Part shown: positions 5,749-5,762 of the stretch, in pieces
Layout: every line of letters begins with the position of its first letter
Position numbering within the stretch: the stretch's first letter is position 1
The notes under the pieces: generated by a model
The model's database searches: none
Told to the model about the DNA's origin: nothing
Seen by the model: the letters and a program-made list of their open reading frames with translations, nothing else
Assembly (NCBI GenBank): GCA_023439425.1
Contig: JAEXNZ010000084.1
Coordinates: 1 to 5,762, forward strand
DNA length: 5,762 nucleotides
Direction: 5' to 3'
Origin: Pseudomonadota bacterium
GTDB taxonomy: Bacteria; Pseudomonadota; Gammaproteobacteria; Xanthomonadales; Xanthomonadaceae
Translations under genes and position numbers: made by a program

Positions 5749-5762
5749 CCGGTGTCCTGGGG

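Noticed and set aside
1..5762. CRISPR array, tRNA, rRNA, insertion sequence or prophage genes
   Set aside because: No spaced direct repeats, no cloverleaf, no transposase, integrase or phage structural motifs were seen on either strand.

Overview
The window reads as chromosome of a high-GC gammaproteobacterium of the Xanthomonadaceae, most likely Stenotrophomonas. Three things point there. The conserved genes (polA, hemF) are strongly G/C-biased at third codon positions. Two short hairpins begin with GTAG, the form of the Stenotrophomonas SMAG/REP repeats. The spacer after polA holds an RNA gene with three C-rich hairpin loops, matching the Xanthomonadaceae small RNA sX13 in both position and design. 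The genus call is inference from sequence memory, not from a search.

Layout. Bases 1-2427 (+) are the 3' seven-eighths of polA (DNA polymerase I); about 120 N-terminal residues lie outside the window. The 385-base spacer 2428-2812 holds an A/T-rich stretch, a candidate promoter with a perfect 7-bp inverted repeat around its -10, the sX13-like sRNA (about 2571-2692) ending in a strong intrinsic terminator, and one GTAG hairpin. A YetF/DUF421 membrane protein gene follows at 2813-3307 (+). A structured 84-base gap then leads to an unrecognised 266-residue protein (3392-4192, +) with a disordered Pro/Ser-rich first half and a charged coiled-coil second half; its codon use is unlike its neighbours. 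It converges on hemF (4196-5101, -) with only 3 bp between the two stop codons. Upstream of hemF on the minus strand, separated by 38 bp that are mostly a second GTAG hairpin, is an unrecognised four-helix membrane protein (5140-5748, -).

How the parts fit. polA and hemF are housekeeping genes for DNA replication/repair and haem synthesis. The polA-sRNA arrangement parallels Spot 42 (spf) in Escherichia and ErsA in Pseudomonas, which also sit beside polA. The most interesting point is regulatory. The sRNA shows three CCCC-bearing loops, and the next gene downstream starts translation just after a run of five G, the kind of G-rich site that sX13 is known to target, so a neighbour-to-neighbour circuit is possible. 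The 266-residue gene is the best candidate for an accessory or acquired gene. No tRNA, rRNA, CRISPR array, insertion sequence or phage gene was seen.
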